DNA of 33,995 nt, taken from the IMG/VR virus record IMGVR_UViG_3300043444_000760, positions 1 through 33,995 of that record, one strand, 5' to 3'. Positions 1-5,802 of this stretch are shown here, one piece after another. Source of the stretch: a virus. The notes below the pieces were generated by a model. It was not told where the DNA came from. It was given only the letters and a program-made list of their open reading frames with translations, and searched no databases. Positions within the stretch are counted from its first letter, which is position 1. Every line of letters begins with the position of its first letter. A program made the position numbers and the translations under genes.

Positions 1-885
1 CATCTTTTCAAATTGTAAGTTGTTAAATTCTATGTTGTTGAATCCAATTCTAATGTAATCAACATCTTCATACAACTTAATTTTTAGCTCTTTAGCTTTC
101 TCTCCATACTTCTTGATTGCTTCACGAGCAAGCTTCTGGTTTGCATCAAAGATAGTAGTTTCTAGAACTTGATCAGTGGGAATCGCTATGCGCTCGGGAT
201 TCTTACACGCCCACTTTAAAGCTTGGATCAGAGTTTCTTTGATCTTAGTCTTCGGATGTTGAACCCATTTGATCGCTTTCGAAACGACCTCCTCTGAAAA
301 GGTTTTGCTTATCAAAACTTTCTCTGCTTCAGAGATTGCCACTTCCTTCAAACATGAAAAAACAACAACAGGGGCGTCAGCCCCAACAGGCTCCCCCTTG
401 GGGGCGGGGGGGGCTGTTGTTGTTGTTTCTTTTGTATTTGTTTTAGTCTTTGGTATAGGTCGGGCGATTTCGCCGTCACCATTTGGCGATTCCACCTTTA
501 CCATTTGGCGATTTCGCACAATGGTAAATTCAATTTCATTTTTGAACGAATACCAAAGAGTTCTGTCATATTTACTTTTGTTGTAATTTCCTTTGATTAG
601 GATATCTCTTGCCGTCAACTTGGAAATTATTCTTTTTACTTGATCTACACTGAAATAATAGAAATGGGCTGCTATCTGTTCGATAGTTTGGTAAGTCCAT
701 GTTCTTCCATCATGGAAATTGATCCCCAGTCTCGCGTTATGGTCGCACCAATATTGAAAATGATGGATAACGAGCGCTTCTTCTACCGAATATTTTTCCG
801 CTAGATCCGGGTCGAAAGAATGGGAACGGGAAAAAGTTTTGACAATATTTTCTTTTTCTTTGTGATTATTACCTTCTGTGGACAT
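1..885 (-). CDS. Replication initiator-like winged-helix protein (runs off left edge)
   Basis: An open frame of 295 codons starts at ATG 885 and has no stop before position 1. A TGAGG ribosome-binding site lies just upstream. The first ~120 residues (FDPDLAEKYSVEEALVIHHF, then QIAAHFYYFSVDQVKRIISK) look like the winged-helix N-terminal domain of phage replisome-organiser proteins. A Thr/Pro/Ala-rich linker follows, then a Lys-rich C-terminal part. If the window is circular, the gene ends 14 codons later at 33954. It is the last gene of the reverse early operon, after a Cro-like regulator. DNA repeats with a 22-bp period and GC-rich hairpins inside the gene suggest that it also contains the origin, as lambda O does. 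The replication role is inferred from domain type and context; no helicase or primase motif is visible. Confidence 0.7.
   Translation of the reverse strand, partial: MSTEGNNHKEKENIVKTFSRSHSFDPDLAEKYSVEEALVIHHFQYWCDHNARLGINFHDGRTWTYQTIEQIAAHFYYFSVDQVKRIISKLTARDILIKGNYNKSKYDRTLWYSFKNEIEFTIVRNRQMVKVESPNGDGEIARPIPKTKTNTKETTTTAPPAPKGEPVGADAPVVVFSCLKEVAISEAEKVLISKTFSEEVVSKAIKWVQHPKTKIKETLIQALKWACKNPERIAIPTDQVLETTIFDANQKLAREAIKKYGEKAKELKIKLYEDVDYIRIGFNNIEFNNLQFEKM
361..424. repeat. GC-rich nested hairpin cluster with a G8 run, inside the replication gene
   Basis: An outer inverted repeat AACAACAACAG (361-371) / CTGTTGTTGTT (414-424) encloses two tight hairpins. These are GGGGC-GTCA-GCCCC (371-384) and CCCCC-TT-GGGGG (393-404). 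Eight consecutive G follow at 406-413. This is a GC island in an AT-rich genome. It encodes the Thr/Pro/Ala/Gly-rich linker of the replication protein. It could extrude as a cruciform near the iterons, or it may only reflect linker codon choice. Confidence 0.6.
463..528. repeat. Three iteron-like repeats with a 22-bp period (candidate origin)
   Basis: The core GGCGATT starts at 463, 485 and 507, exactly 22 bp apart. The first two units also share a 3' ACCATTT. The third carries the inverted AATGGT in the matching region. Unit 1 contains GGCGA-TT-TCGCC. Because 22 is not a multiple of 3, the repeats fall in different codon frames of the replication gene, so the repetition is at DNA level and not protein level. 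Two helical turns per unit fits binding of an initiator on one face of the helix. Confidence 0.6.
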
Positions 886-912
886 AATAGCCTCAACAAT
901 TGGTTTTGTTAG

Positions 913-961
913 AAAGGCTTAATAGGTAGGACTACGAATCCAGCGACCCTGTTAAGCCTTT
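913..961 (-). terminator. Stem-loop between two reverse-strand genes, probable terminator
   Basis: AAAGGCTTAA (913-922) pairs perfectly with TTAAGCCTTT (952-961), and the stem can extend inward by a few pairs. On the forward strand it is followed by a run of T; on the reverse strand only by TTTCT. It lies between the small gene ending at 983 and the replication gene starting at 885, so it may attenuate transcription into the replication gene. The loop contains GGACTACGAATCC, which resembles a tRNA-Arg(ACG) anticodon arm. Confidence 0.5.
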
Positions 962-982
962 TTTTGTGTGAGCAAGAGACCT

Positions 983-1288
983 TTACCATACTTGCTCATC
1001 ACATTCTTCGTGTTCTTCTTCTTTTGCACAGATAATGTCGCTGTACTCCGAAAATCCTAAAGGTTTCACCTTCAGAAATCCACCTTCTTCTTCCGTAGTG
1101 ACAGCATAGCCTTTCAATTCTAAAAATCTTGTAAGAGTGTTACCTTCGCCACGCCATCCTCCATTGATCATGATCTTTTGACCATTCTTGTAATATTGAC
1201 ATAGCCAAAGATAGTGATCGAGAGCGGCTTCTCCATATTCTTCGATTTCGTCACAGCACTGCTCACAGATTTTCAGATCAAATCTCAT
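983..1288 (-). CDS. Hypothetical small acidic protein
   Basis: I do not recognise this 101-residue protein. The start is taken at ATG 1288 (MRFDLKICEQ), which overlaps the 3' end of the preceding gene by 11 bases, as is usual in this operon; a frame seven codons longer is possible. The sequence has an early CEQCC cysteine cluster, a central basic/Gly part (NGGWRGEGNTLTRFLELKGY) and an acidic C-terminus with two Cys. The central part could bind a nucleic acid or a partner, but no family can be assigned. It is co-transcribed with the Cro-like regulator and upstream of the replication gene, so it is probably expressed early. Confidence 0.6.
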   Translation of the reverse strand: MRFDLKICEQCCDEIEEYGEAALDHYLWLCQYYKNGQKIMINGGWRGEGNTLTRFLELKGYAVTTEEEGGFLKVKPLGFSEYSDIICAKEEEHEECDEQVW

Positions 1289-1589
1289 CAAAAATATCCC
1301 ATCCAACAAGTTCTATTTTCAATCGATTGCCTTTCTCAATAAAAGAGATAAGGCCCTCGGATGCCAAGAGCCTCAAGTTATGAAGAAACGATGCTGTGGA
1401 AAATAGAGTGCTGGATGGTATTTTGTCTCTTTCTATTTGCAAATAATTATTTGAATCCCTATGTTTCCAGAGATAGAGATATGTACATCCAGCTTTTGGA
1501 CAATGGGAAAGCACTTGCTCTAAATACGGATAGGGCGGATAATCCCACACCTGATTTGTAAGTTTTGTTGTTGGTGGCATGATTAACAT
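1278..1589 (-). CDS. Hypothetical protein, possible winged-helix
   Basis: This 103-residue protein starts at ATG 1589 behind AAGGG, giving MLIMPPTTKL; an in-frame start at 1640 would overlap the regulator and lacks a better site. The core PYLEQVLSHCPKAGCTYLYL, a basic KHRDSNN turn, and FSTASFLHNLRLLASEGLIS followed by a short beta-rich tail give a helix-helix-wing pattern like a small DNA-binding domain. This reading is by eye only. It sits between the Cro-like regulator and another small gene in the early reverse operon, so a regulatory or replication-accessory role is plausible. Confidence 0.6.
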   Translation of the reverse strand: MLIMPPTTKLTNQVWDYPPYPYLEQVLSHCPKAGCTYLYLWKHRDSNNYLQIERDKIPSSTLFSTASFLHNLRLLASEGLISFIEKGNRLKIELVGWDIFDEI

Positions 1590-1614
1590 TGTGTCACCCT
1601 TTTTTTTCAAAAAC

Positions 1615-1845
1615 CTACTTGCGTTCGTCTTTTTCATCAATCTGTTTTTGATTCTTCTTTACCCATTTTAAGGTATCTTCGAGCGTGACACATCCATCTG
1701 TTTCACGCGATATCTTGTCGGCCAAAGAGATACTTAAATCATATCCATTAATAATTTTTTGAAGTGTTTGTATGTTCATTTTTAGCTTTTTGGCCATATG
1801 CTTCTTGATGATTCCTTTAGACTTGATATATTCCTTTAAATGCAC
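1615..1845 (-). CDS. Cro/CI-type helix-turn-helix regulator
   Basis: A GTG start at 1845 is preceded by AGGAG at seven bases, giving a 76-residue protein. An upstream ATG at 2010 in the same frame would run back through the divergent gene and is rejected. Residues ~14-40 (KHMAKKLKMNIQTLQKIING) form a classic XRE-type helix-turn-helix. It is followed by LADKISRETDGCVTLEDTL, typical of small Cro or YdaS-like proteins, and a charged tail. As first gene of the reverse early operon, facing the recombination operon across an 93-bp control region, it probably acts as the Cro-like switch. With no integrase visible, lysogeny is unproven. Confidence 0.75.
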   Translation of the reverse strand: MHLKEYIKSKGIIKKHMAKKLKMNIQTLQKIINGYDLSISLADKISRETDGCVTLEDTLKWVKKNQKQIDEKDERK

Positions 1846-1938
1846 TCCCAATCTCCTATTTTGTTGGCAATAATATTCCAATATGTTAACATTCGAAGCA
1901 TATCTAAGCAACCTTTGCTTGGTGTAAGGAGAAAACTT
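1846..1938. promoter_or_regulatory. Divergent early control region with candidate operators
   Basis: This segment separates the reverse regulator from the forward recombination operon. A forward promoter candidate is TTGGCA (1864-1869), 17 bp, TAACAT (1887-1892). On the reverse strand TATTAT could serve as a -10 within the same stretch. Two symmetric elements are candidate operators: the perfect palindrome ATGTTAACAT (1883-1892), which overlaps the forward -10, and AAGCAA-CCT-TTGCTT (1906-1920). A strong AAGGAG ribosome-binding site (1926-1931) precedes ATG 1939. The assignments are by inspection. Confidence 0.5.
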
Positions 1939-2124
1939 ATGAATCAGATCAGAACCTACGAGGCTGAGGTACAGCCTAAAAAATCGCCAGCACTTGGCCT
2001 CAAAGTTCAAGCGCTTAACATTAAAGAAGCAAAAGAATTAGCAATCAAAACTGTAAAATCATGGGGATGGAATGTTCCTCTTAAATTGACAAACATTTGG
2101 GAGGTAAGCCATGAACCCAAATAA
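1939..2124 (+). CDS. Hypothetical small protein, first gene of recombination operon
   Basis: This 61-residue protein starts at ATG 1939, eight bases after AAGGAG. The track-length frame begins further upstream, but that part crosses the control region. The sequence (YEAEVQPKKSPALGLKVQAL, then NIKEAKELAIKTVKSWGWNV) is basic and probably mostly helical. I do not recognise a family. It overlaps the ERF gene by 14 bases, so the two are likely translationally coupled, and a recombination accessory or early regulatory role is possible. Confidence 0.6.
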   Translation: MNQIRTYEAEVQPKKSPALGLKVQALNIKEAKELAIKTVKSWGWNVPLKLTNIWEVSHEPK

Positions 2125-2701
2125 CTACCATAGTGAATCCATCACAAGTATTGCTCCGGCATTGATGCAAGCGCAGTATGATCTCGAATCAGCTTCAAAA
2201 GAATCACAAGCGCACAAGTACAAATACGCGGACCTTTGCTCAGTGTGGGCGGTGGCTAGGGAACCTCTCAAGAAAAATGGATTGTGTTTCACTAGTTCTG
2301 TTGTTTATCAGGATGGCGCTCCGTATCTGAGATCGATGTTGATCCACACAAGTGGCGAATACTTCATGAGCTACGTCCCTCTTCTCATGGGAAAACAGGA
2401 TATGCAAGCTTTAGGTTCCGCAATTACATACGCCCGGCGCTACTCGCTTTCATCGATGCTTGGAGTTATGGCTGACGATGATGACGGGAAAAAAGCTTGC
2501 GAGCCAGAAACAGCACCAAAAGCGGTACAACCAAAAATGATCAATCTTGACCAGATCAAAGAACTGACTATGCTAATTCAAAGTTTTGAGAAACCAGAAA
2601 ATGTTTACACTTGGATATATACCAAGACAAATGTGGATAGTATCAGCAAACTCACAGAATCTCAGTTTTTTAACATCATTGCAGGATTAAAAAAGGGATA
2701 A
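2111..2701 (+). CDS. ERF-family single-strand annealing protein
   Basis: This 196-residue protein has the ERF-superfamily signature. It begins with IAPALMQAQYDLESASKESQ, continues with YKYADLCSVWAVAREPLKKNGL, and has the core QALGSAITYARRYSLSSMLG, followed by the acidic DDDDG. ERF proteins bind single-stranded DNA and anneal complementary strands in phage homologous recombination. GGGAGG lies just before the start. The C-terminal ~60 residues are a separate, variable domain. It lies directly before an SSB and two genes before a YqaJ exonuclease, the usual two-component recombinase arrangement. This likely supports concatemer formation for packaging. Confidence 0.88.
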   Translation: MNPNNYHSESITSIAPALMQAQYDLESASKESQAHKYKYADLCSVWAVAREPLKKNGLCFTSSVVYQDGAPYLRSMLIHTSGEYFMSYVPLLMGKQDMQALGSAITYARRYSLSSMLGVMADDDDGKKACEPETAPKAVQPKMINLDQIKELTMLIQSFEKPENVYTWIYTKTNVDSISKLTESQFFNIIAGLKKG

Positions 2702-2704
2702 TAC

Positions 2705-3103
2705 ATGTCACTTATCACAGTAATGGGATTCCTCGGCAGAGATGCCGAGGTTAAAAATACACAGTCTGGAATCAAGATGCTTATCTTGAATGTAGCCACA
2801 ACTCACGGTAAAGACACAACGGTTTGGTATCGGATTGTATATTTCGGTGATCGCCATGACAAGATGATCCCATACCTTAAAAAAGGATCCGCTCTTGTGA
2901 TCGTTGGTGAATTGAAACCCCCTACAATCTACACATCTAATTCTGGTGAACAAAAGGTAAATCTTGAAGTAATTGCTGATAGCATACGATTTGCTCCTTT
3001 TGGAAAGAAGGACAAAGAAGAACCTGTAGCTCTCAAACCTCAAATGCAACAGCAAGAACAATACATTCAACAAGACATGGACTTTTCAGATCTGCCATTT
3101 TAA
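2705..3103 (+). CDS. ssb: Single-stranded DNA-binding protein
   Basis: This 132-residue protein is a compact SSB. Residues 1-105 form the OB-fold, starting TVMGFLGRDAEVKNTQSG and continuing with VWYRIVYFGDRHDKMIPYLKKGS and the YTSNSGEQKVNLEVIAD strand. A Gln-rich linker follows. The acidic tip DFSDLPF matches the C-terminal peptide that bacterial SSBs use to recruit partners. AAGGG precedes the start, three bases after the ERF stop. It would coat single-stranded DNA during replication and hand it to the ERF annealing protein. Confidence 0.93.
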   Translation: MSLITVMGFLGRDAEVKNTQSGIKMLILNVATTHGKDTTVWYRIVYFGDRHDKMIPYLKKGSALVIVGELKPPTIYTSNSGEQKVNLEVIADSIRFAPFGKKDKEEPVALKPQMQQQEQYIQQDMDFSDLPF

Positions 3104-3118
3104 TCTTGCACGAAAGAC

Positions 3119-3167
3119 GAAAACCTCCTATTATAGGTCTAGGCAAATAAACCAATAGGAGGTTTTC
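3119..3167 (+). promoter_or_regulatory. Hairpin sequestering the ribosome-binding site of the P63C gene
   Basis: GAAAACCTCCTATT (3119-3132) is a perfect 14-bp complement of AATAGGAGGTTTTC (3154-3167), with a 21-base loop. The downstream arm contains AGGAGG (3157-3162), the Shine-Dalgarno of the gene starting at 3168. When folded, the ribosome-binding site is completely paired, so translation should depend on unfolding by a protein, temperature, an upstream ribosome or an antisense RNA. The hairpin has no following T run, so termination is less likely. Confidence 0.75.
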
Positions 3168-4184
3168 ATGTCAAAGTCTATCCATAATCAAGTTACTCTT
3201 CAAGAGGTTGTTAGCAAAGCTGGAAAAGCAAGGGCAGCCAAGCTCTCTCCAGAGCGGAGAAGTGAAATTGCAAGAAAAGCGAGCGCTTCTAGATCCTGTA
3301 TGAAAGATTTACCTAGGGCTACTCATGAGGGAGTTTTAAAAATCGGAGACCTAGAAATTGAGTGTTCAGTGTTAAAGGATGGAACACGTTTAATTTCTCA
3401 AACTTCAATGTTAAAAGCATTTGGAAAATCAGCAATAGGAAGTTACGAAAGAAATAAAGCTAAAGAACTTACAGTCAAACTAGATGGGAAGGGGGAAATG
3501 CCTGTTTTTATTGCTGCTTCAAACTTACTTCCATTTATTGTTAACGACTTAAGTAAAGAGGGGGAGAAGATAAATTTTATTTCAAAATCAGGAGCAAAAA
3601 GCACTGGATACAGAGCAGAAATGATAATTATTGCATGCGACGCTTATCTTAAAGCTAGAGAAGCTGGAGTTTTAATGAAAAATCAACTTTCAATTGCCCA
3701 ACAATGTGAAATAATTGTTCGCTCCCTAGCTAAAGTAGGTGTTGTAGCTCTGATCGATGAGGTTTCAGGATATGAGAAAGAAAAAGAAAAGAACGAACTC
3801 CAAAAGCTTCTTGAGAAATACATCGTTGAAGAGCTCAGGCCTTGGACAAAGAAATTTCCAGACTCATTTTTTGAAAACTTCAAGAGAATGTACAATCTTC
3901 CAAATCTTAAGAGAACCCCCTCTTTCATTGGAAATTTTATAAACAAATTTATATATGATGAATTGGCACCAGGTGTTCTTGAAGAACTAAAACGAGTCAA
4001 TCCAAAAAATGATGATGGAAGGAGATTAGGATGTCACCATCAATTCCTTACTGAGGATTTAGGGTGTCCTGCATTAGAAAAACAAATATCCACAGTTAAT
4101 ACACTAATAAGAATTTCAGATAATAAAGAAGATTTTCAGAAAAACTATGATAAATTAAAAAAATCACAAACATCACAGGATTAA
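3168..4184 (+). CDS. P63C-domain protein
   Basis: This 338-residue protein ends with a P63C domain. WTKKFPDSFFENF (226-238) is followed by the NLKRTPSFIGNFINKFIYDELAPGVLEEL stretch (positions 245-274) and HHQFLTEDLG (290-299), the hallmarks of that family. The N-terminal ~50 residues are basic (KAGKARAAKLSPERRSEIAR). The middle carries an antirepressor-like region (ISQTSMLKAFGKSAIGSYER). P63C proteins are widespread in phages and mobile DNA but have no firmly established biochemical function. Here the gene stands between SSB and YqaJ. Its ribosome-binding site is buried in a 14-bp hairpin, so its synthesis is probably controlled separately from its neighbours. Confidence 0.82.
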   Translation: MSKSIHNQVTLQEVVSKAGKARAAKLSPERRSEIARKASASRSCMKDLPRATHEGVLKIGDLEIECSVLKDGTRLISQTSMLKAFGKSAIGSYERNKAKELTVKLDGKGEMPVFIAASNLLPFIVNDLSKEGEKINFISKSGAKSTGYRAEMIIIACDAYLKAREAGVLMKNQLSIAQQCEIIVRSLAKVGVVALIDEVSGYEKEKEKNELQKLLEKYIVEELRPWTKKFPDSFFENFKRMYNLPNLKRTPSFIGNFINKFIYDELAPGVLEELKRVNPKNDDGRRLGCHHQFLTEDLGCPALEKQISTVNTLIRISDNKEDFQKNYDKLKKSQTSQD

Positions 4185-4185
4185 T

Positions 4186-5055
4186 ATGAACAGATATTTT
4201 AATTTCATTGACGTTGAACAGAATACTCAAGAATGGTTGGACTTTAGAAAAAACTGTATCGGTGCTTCTGATGCTCCAATCATTATGGGTGTTTCCCCGT
4301 GGAAAACACCTTATGAGCTTTGGAAAGAGAAACGAAGCGAATCCAAGAACGAAACTAATTACGCTATGCGGCGCGGAACTGAAATGGAGCCAGAAGCCAG
4401 GGCTTACGCATCAGAGATGATAGGAGCCGATTTAAGGCCTGTTGTATGCCAGAGCACTATCTACCCATGGGCCATTGCTTCAATCGATGGTATGGACGAA
4501 GAGAACACGCTTGTCGTGGAAGTTAAATGCCCTGGTGAAATTGATCATAATATTGCACTCGGTGGTAACATCCCAGAGAAGTATTATCCCCAGATTCAAC
4601 ACCAGCTTTTTGTAACAGGTCTTCCTATGGCACTCTATTTTTCATATGATGGGGATGAAGGATGCCTTGTACGTGTTGATAGGAATGATGACTACATCAA
4701 AAAAATGATGATAAAAGAAGAAGAATTCTTCAATTCAATGCTTTCTGGAAATGCACCTGATATGACAGAAAAAGATTATGTTGAAAAAGGAGACGAAGAA
4801 TGGTTCGCATTGTCTACATCATTGATAAGCCTGAAGAATCAAATAAAATTGCTTCAGGAAAGGGAAGAGATCGTGCGAAGCCATCTCATCGATCTTGCAG
4901 GTGGTTTCAATTGCAGGGGAGCTGGAATAACAATGACATCGTACATCCGAAAAGGGAATATCGATTACTCAAAGATCCCACAGATCAAAGAGATTGATCT
5001 CGATCAGTATCGAAAACCGGATACTAAGACTTGGCGGATCTCTTACGAGGTTTAG
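4186..5055 (+). CDS. YqaJ-type viral recombinase exonuclease
   Basis: This 289-residue protein carries the lambda-exonuclease/YqaJ fold motifs in order: IGASDA (25-30), EMEPEAR (66-72), Asp101 in SIDGMD, the catalytic EVK (112-114), and QIQHQL (136-141). These make the two-metal nuclease core that resects double-strand ends 5' to 3' and leaves 3' tails for the ERF annealing protein. The C-terminal ~100 residues include a helical segment (LKNQIKLLQEREEIVRSHLI) and a beta-rich tail. It is the last gene of the forward recombination operon and starts one base after the P63C stop. Confidence 0.92.
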   Translation: MNRYFNFIDVEQNTQEWLDFRKNCIGASDAPIIMGVSPWKTPYELWKEKRSESKNETNYAMRRGTEMEPEARAYASEMIGADLRPVVCQSTIYPWAIASIDGMDEENTLVVEVKCPGEIDHNIALGGNIPEKYYPQIQHQLFVTGLPMALYFSYDGDEGCLVRVDRNDDYIKKMMIKEEEFFNSMLSGNAPDMTEKDYVEKGDEEWFALSTSLISLKNQIKLLQEREEIVRSHLIDLAGGFNCRGAGITMTSYIRKGNIDYSKIPQIKEIDLDQYRKPDTKTWRISYEV

Positions 5056-5146
5056 TTTTTGTTTCTTTGACAGGCACCTTGATTTCTTTCAATTTTTTGA
5101 TATTTTCTTGGATGCCTGTCTTATATTTAGGCCGGGGTGTGTTCAT
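5024..5146 (-). CDS. Small basic protein, convergent with the exonuclease gene
   Basis: A 40-codon frame starts at ATG 5146 with GGGAGAC just upstream. It encodes MNTPRPKYKTGIQENIKKLK and continues with ~40% Lys/Arg to a RKRSAKS end. It overlaps the last 32 bases of the exonuclease gene on the opposite strand. The composition suggests a nucleic-acid-binding peptide, but no family is known to me. It would be the most distal gene of the reverse late operon. Confidence 0.4.
   Translation of the reverse strand: MNTPRPKYKTGIQENIKKLKEIKVPVKETKTKPRKRSAKS
5069..5120. terminator. Inverted repeat in the convergent gap, possible weak terminator
   Basis: GACAGGCA (5069-5076) and TGCCTGTC (5113-5120) are perfect 8-bp complements separated by 36 bases. 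They lie just after the exonuclease stop and inside the small reverse gene. TTATATTT follows on the forward strand. The long loop makes this a weak terminator at best. Confidence 0.25.
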
Positions 5147-5170
5147 CTTTGTCTCCCATGAAATACATAA

Positions 5171-5371
5171 TTACTCCAATGAGGATGGCGAATCCACATA
5201 ATGTGATGGCAAGTTCCACCCTTTCTCCCTCGATTCTGGGGTTACATCAACGTCTTTTCCAGTTTCTATTAAAATAATCTCTTCGGAAGTCTCTTCTATG
5301 ATATTATCATGGCCAAGTATTAAATGACTGATACATCCTAAATAAATAACGATGATTAATAAAACCATCAA
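5171..5371 (-). CDS. Small putative lipoprotein
   Basis: This 66-residue protein begins MMVLLIIVIYLGCISH, a short hydrophobic stretch ending in a lipobox-like YLGC, so Cys13 could be lipidated. The rest is acidic then polar, with no recognised domain. It overlaps the upstream gene by four bases. Small lipoproteins near the end of a late operon are often outer spanins (Rz1-like) or superinfection-exclusion factors. The following text-book partner, an inner spanin, is not clearly present, although a single-membrane-span protein lies at 5602-5796. Function is therefore open. Confidence 0.5.
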   Translation of the reverse strand: MMVLLIIVIYLGCISHLILGHDNIIEETSEEIILIETGKDVDVTPESREKGWNLPSHYVDSPSSLE

Positions 5372-5574
5372 TTCTTTACCTTATTAGAGTTTTTATCTTT
5401 CCATGTGTAATATTTAACTTGATGCTTATAATCAACAGGTTTTAGCCCCTTCGATTCCATCATTTTATCAACTTCACGCATGACAGAAACAGTTTCAAAA
5501 TGACCGATACGTCTTTTTTTCTCTCTCTTCTCTTCTCGTTCTAGAAGTCGTTCACCATATTCTTCAGAATTCAT
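5368..5574 (-). CDS. Hypothetical highly charged helical protein
   Basis: This 68-residue protein starts at ATG 5574, overlapping the preceding small gene by ATGA. The first 25 residues (EEYGERLLEREEKREKKRRI) alternate Glu and Arg/Lys and should form a charged helix or short coiled coil. The C-terminal half is basic and ends in KNSNKVKN. No membrane segment or known motif is visible. The tight overlaps on both sides argue that it is a real late-operon gene. Confidence 0.5.
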   Translation of the reverse strand: MNSEEYGERLLEREEKREKKRRIGHFETVSVMREVDKMMESKGLKPVDYKHQVKYYTWKDKNSNKVKN

Positions 5575-5663
5575 TTCTTCTTTGGAATTTTAGATCCTGA
5601 TTCACGAGCTTTGTTGAGAGCAATCGCTATCGCTTGCTTTCGTGGTTTTGTTTTCATTTCCAT
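5571..5663 (-). CDS. Small basic phage peptide
   Basis: A 30-residue frame starts at ATG 5663: MEMKTKPRKQAIAIALNKAR followed by ESGSKIPKKK. The pattern KPRKQAIAIALNKAR resembles short, Lys-rich phage proteins commonly found beside virion genes, whose role is unknown. Its stop shares ATGA with the next gene start. It overlaps the 3' part of the membrane-protein frame 5602-5796. Confidence 0.55.
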   Translation of the reverse strand: MEMKTKPRKQAIAIALNKARESGSKIPKKK

Positions 5664-5796
5664 TTTGATGTTTTCCCCTACTGTTTTTTTCGACTTCCCA
5701 GATTTCAGCATCTTCCGACCTTGTCTTTAAATAGAGATATAAAATAAATGACGCACAACTAAAAAATATTATTAATGTTAAAAATACATACCACAT
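5602..5796 (-). CDS. Small single-pass membrane protein
   Basis: This 64-residue frame starts at ATG 5796, six bases after the fibre-like gene stop. Residues 1-24 (MWYVFLTLIIFFSCASFILY) form one strong transmembrane segment. An acidic then polar Ser/Lys/Asn-rich tail follows. The topology is compatible with an inner spanin or small holin-like protein, but it is too short to decide. No clear ribosome-binding site is visible and its last third overlaps the 30-residue gene, so the C-terminus is uncertain. Confidence 0.45.
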   Translation of the reverse strand: MWYVFLTLIIFFSCASFILYLYLKTRSEDAEIWEVEKNSRGKHQNGNENKTTKASDSDCSQQSS

Positions 5797-5802
5797 TTAT
5801 TT

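Noticed and set aside
463-528. CRISPR array
   Set aside because: Three repeats are seen with no unique spacers; the period is 22 bp and lies inside a gene, so iterons fit better.
269-586. A 105-codon forward ORF over the replication gene
   Set aside because: The reverse frame is open through all 885 bases with a good ribosome-binding site and domain pattern; the forward frame is a Val/Ser-rich shadow.
913-961. A tRNA gene
   Set aside because: Only an anticodon-arm-like loop is present. There are no D and T arms or acceptor stem, and the whole element is 49 bases.
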